Assembly (NCBI GenBank): GCA_900549755.1
Contig: URPQ01000082.1
Span: 1 to 6,567 of the forward strand
Length of the DNA: 6,567 nt
Reading direction: 5' to 3'
From: an uncultured Oscillospiraceae bacterium
Lineage (GTDB): Bacteria; Bacillota; Clostridia; Oscillospirales; Acutalibacteraceae
A model generated the notes under the pieces. The model had not been told where the DNA came from. It made no database searches and saw nothing but the letters and a program-made list of their open reading frames with translations. Positions 5,821-6,567 of this stretch are shown here, one piece after another. Every line of letters begins with the position of its first letter. Position 1 is the first letter of the stretch. The position numbers and the translations under genes were made by a program.

Positions 5821-6567
5821 CAGGTATAATTATTAAAGCGCTGTCGGGGTTTTATTATATTGACGGCGGCAGCGCGGTATATGAATGTAGGGCAAGGGGA
5901 AATTTCCGCAAAAGCGGAATTTCCCCTTTGGTCGGAGATAGGGCGGAATTTGAATTATCGGGCGGCAGCGGCGTTGTCACCGCTGTTTTGCCGCGCAAAA
6001 ATTTCCTTTCCCGCCCGCCTGTTGCCAATATTGATAAGCTTTTTATAGTTTCCTCCTTTGAAAACCCGTCGCCCAACGAATACATAATAGACCGCCTTAC
6101 GGCGATTGCCGTGTATCACGGAATAGAGCCGATTATTGTATTTAACAAGTGCGACGCGGGGGATTTCAGCCGTTGGGAGAGCATTTACCGCGCCGCGGGT
6201 TTTAAGGTATTTACCGTATCTGCCGAAACGGGCGAGGGAATAGACGCGCTTAAAAGCGAATTTTCGGGCGGGATAAGCGTTTTAACGGGTAATTCGGGCG
6301 TTGGAAAATCGAGCATTTTAAACCGCATTTTCGGAAATACCGCTCTTAAAACGGGCGAGGTCAGCGAAAAGCTTGGCAGAGGCCGCCATACCACCCGCCA
6401 TACAGAGCTGCTGCGCTTATCTTGCGGCGGTTATATTGCCGATACACCGGGCTTTTCCTCGCTTGAAACGGGCGGCGACTATGAATTTAAGGAAAGGCTT
6501 ATTTCCTGTTTCCCCGATTTATATGAATACAGCGGCAATTGCCGCTTTACCTCCTGCACGCACACCT
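5817..6567 (+). CDS. rsgA: Ribosome small subunit-dependent GTPase RsgA (CpgA/YloQ), 3' end outside window
   Basis: RsgA is a circularly permuted GTPase that binds the immature 30S subunit and promotes its late maturation. The frame runs from TTG 5817 to the window edge, giving 250 residues; relatives have about 290-300, so about 45 are missing. An N-terminal OB-fold domain begins TGIIIKALSGFYYI and includes RGNFRKSGISPLVGDRAEF. The permuted G motifs follow in the expected order: G4 NKCD (110-113), G5 VSAETGEG, P-loop GNSGVGKSS (158-166), the switch GRGRHTTRHT, and G3 DTPGFSSL (209-216). The C-terminal zinc site begins with Cys242, Cys247 and His249; its last Cys lies beyond the edge. The start overlaps the prkC stop by four bases (TTGA), with GAGGA six bases upstream, so translation is probably coupled to the kinase. 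In B. subtilis this protein is a PrkC substrate. Confidence 0.95.
   Translation, partial: MTGIIIKALSGFYYIDGGSAVYECRARGNFRKSGISPLVGDRAEFELSGGSGVVTAVLPRKNFLSRPPVANIDKLFIVSSFENPSPNEYIIDRLTAIAVYHGIEPIIVFNKCDAGDFSRWESIYRAAGFKVFTVSAETGEGIDALKSEFSGGISVLTGNSGVGKSSILNRIFGNTALKTGEVSEKLGRGRHTTRHTELLRLSCGGYIADTPGFSSLETGGDYEFKERLISCFPDLYEYSGNCRFTSCTHT
5894..5928 (+). repeat. Strong inverted repeat (hairpin) in the 5' coding region of rsgA
   Basis: The left arm AAGGGGAAATTTCCGC (5894-5909) and right arm GCGGAATTTCCCCTT (5914-5928) pair over about 15 base pairs with one bulged base, around an AAAA loop. The hairpin spans rsgA codons 27-37. No U-run follows (the next bases are ggtcgg), so it is not a standard terminator. 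The encoded residues (RGNFRKSGISPL) fit the normal RsgA pattern, so it is not an insertion. It may slow ribosomes, affect mRNA stability, or be a by-product of conserved codons. Confidence 0.6.

Noticed and set aside
5825..5830. Perfect TATAAT just after the rsgA start
   Set aside because: No -35-like hexamer lies 16-18 bases upstream and there is no extended -10. Transcription from here would also begin downstream of the rsgA start codon.
5894..5928. The rsgA hairpin as an intrinsic terminator after prkC
   Set aside because: No U-run follows the stem, and it lies inside the intact, conserved rsgA reading frame.
5860..6048. 62-codon plus-strand open frame and a 76-codon minus-strand frame (5855-6085) after prkC
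   Set aside because: Both are shadows of rsgA, whose frame starts at TTG 5817 and shows all the expected family motifs through to the window edge.

Overview
The window carries six same-strand, tightly packed genes in the order fmt (3' part) - rsmB - rlmN - prpC - prkC - rsgA (5' part). This is the core of the conserved Firmicutes cluster known from Bacillus subtilis as priA-def-fmt-rsmB-rlmN-prpC-prkC-rsgA(cpgA)-rpe-thiN. The gene order, the strong GGAGG-type ribosome binding sites, the frequent TTG starts and the three-PASTA kinase all point to a Gram-positive Firmicute. The roughly balanced base composition and frequent ATA isoleucine codons suggest a clostridial, possibly gut Oscillospiraceae-like, lineage. 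The genus cannot be fixed from this sequence alone.

Layout. Positions 1-759 hold the end of methionyl-tRNA formyltransferase, open at the left edge. Positions 752-2041 hold the 16S rRNA m5C967 methyltransferase RsmB. Positions 2034-3086 hold the radical-SAM 23S rRNA/tRNA m2A methyltransferase RlmN. Positions 3070-3795 hold a PP2C phosphatase, and 3817-5820 hold its partner, a membrane PASTA Ser/Thr kinase. Positions 5817-6567 hold most of the circularly permuted GTPase RsgA, cut by the right edge. Every junction overlaps (8, 8, 17 and 4 bases) except prpC-prkC, which has a 21-base gap. There is no non-coding stretch long enough for another gene, no terminator between genes, and no sign of mobile DNA, CRISPR, or tRNA/rRNA genes.

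How the genes work together. fmt, rsmB, rlmN and rsgA all serve translation: initiator tRNA formylation, 16S and 23S rRNA methylation, and 30S subunit maturation. prpC and prkC are the opposing phosphatase and kinase of the cell-wall-sensing Ser/Thr phosphorylation system. In B. subtilis RsgA (CpgA) is a known PrkC substrate, so the operon probably ties envelope sensing to ribosome assembly.

The region is conserved housekeeping DNA, and I found no new system in it. The points worth a second look are small: probable TTG starts for three genes (including one that moves the prpC start), a possible internal promoter late in rsmB, a strong hairpin just inside rsgA, and a possible change at the known PrkC phosphosite of RsgA.
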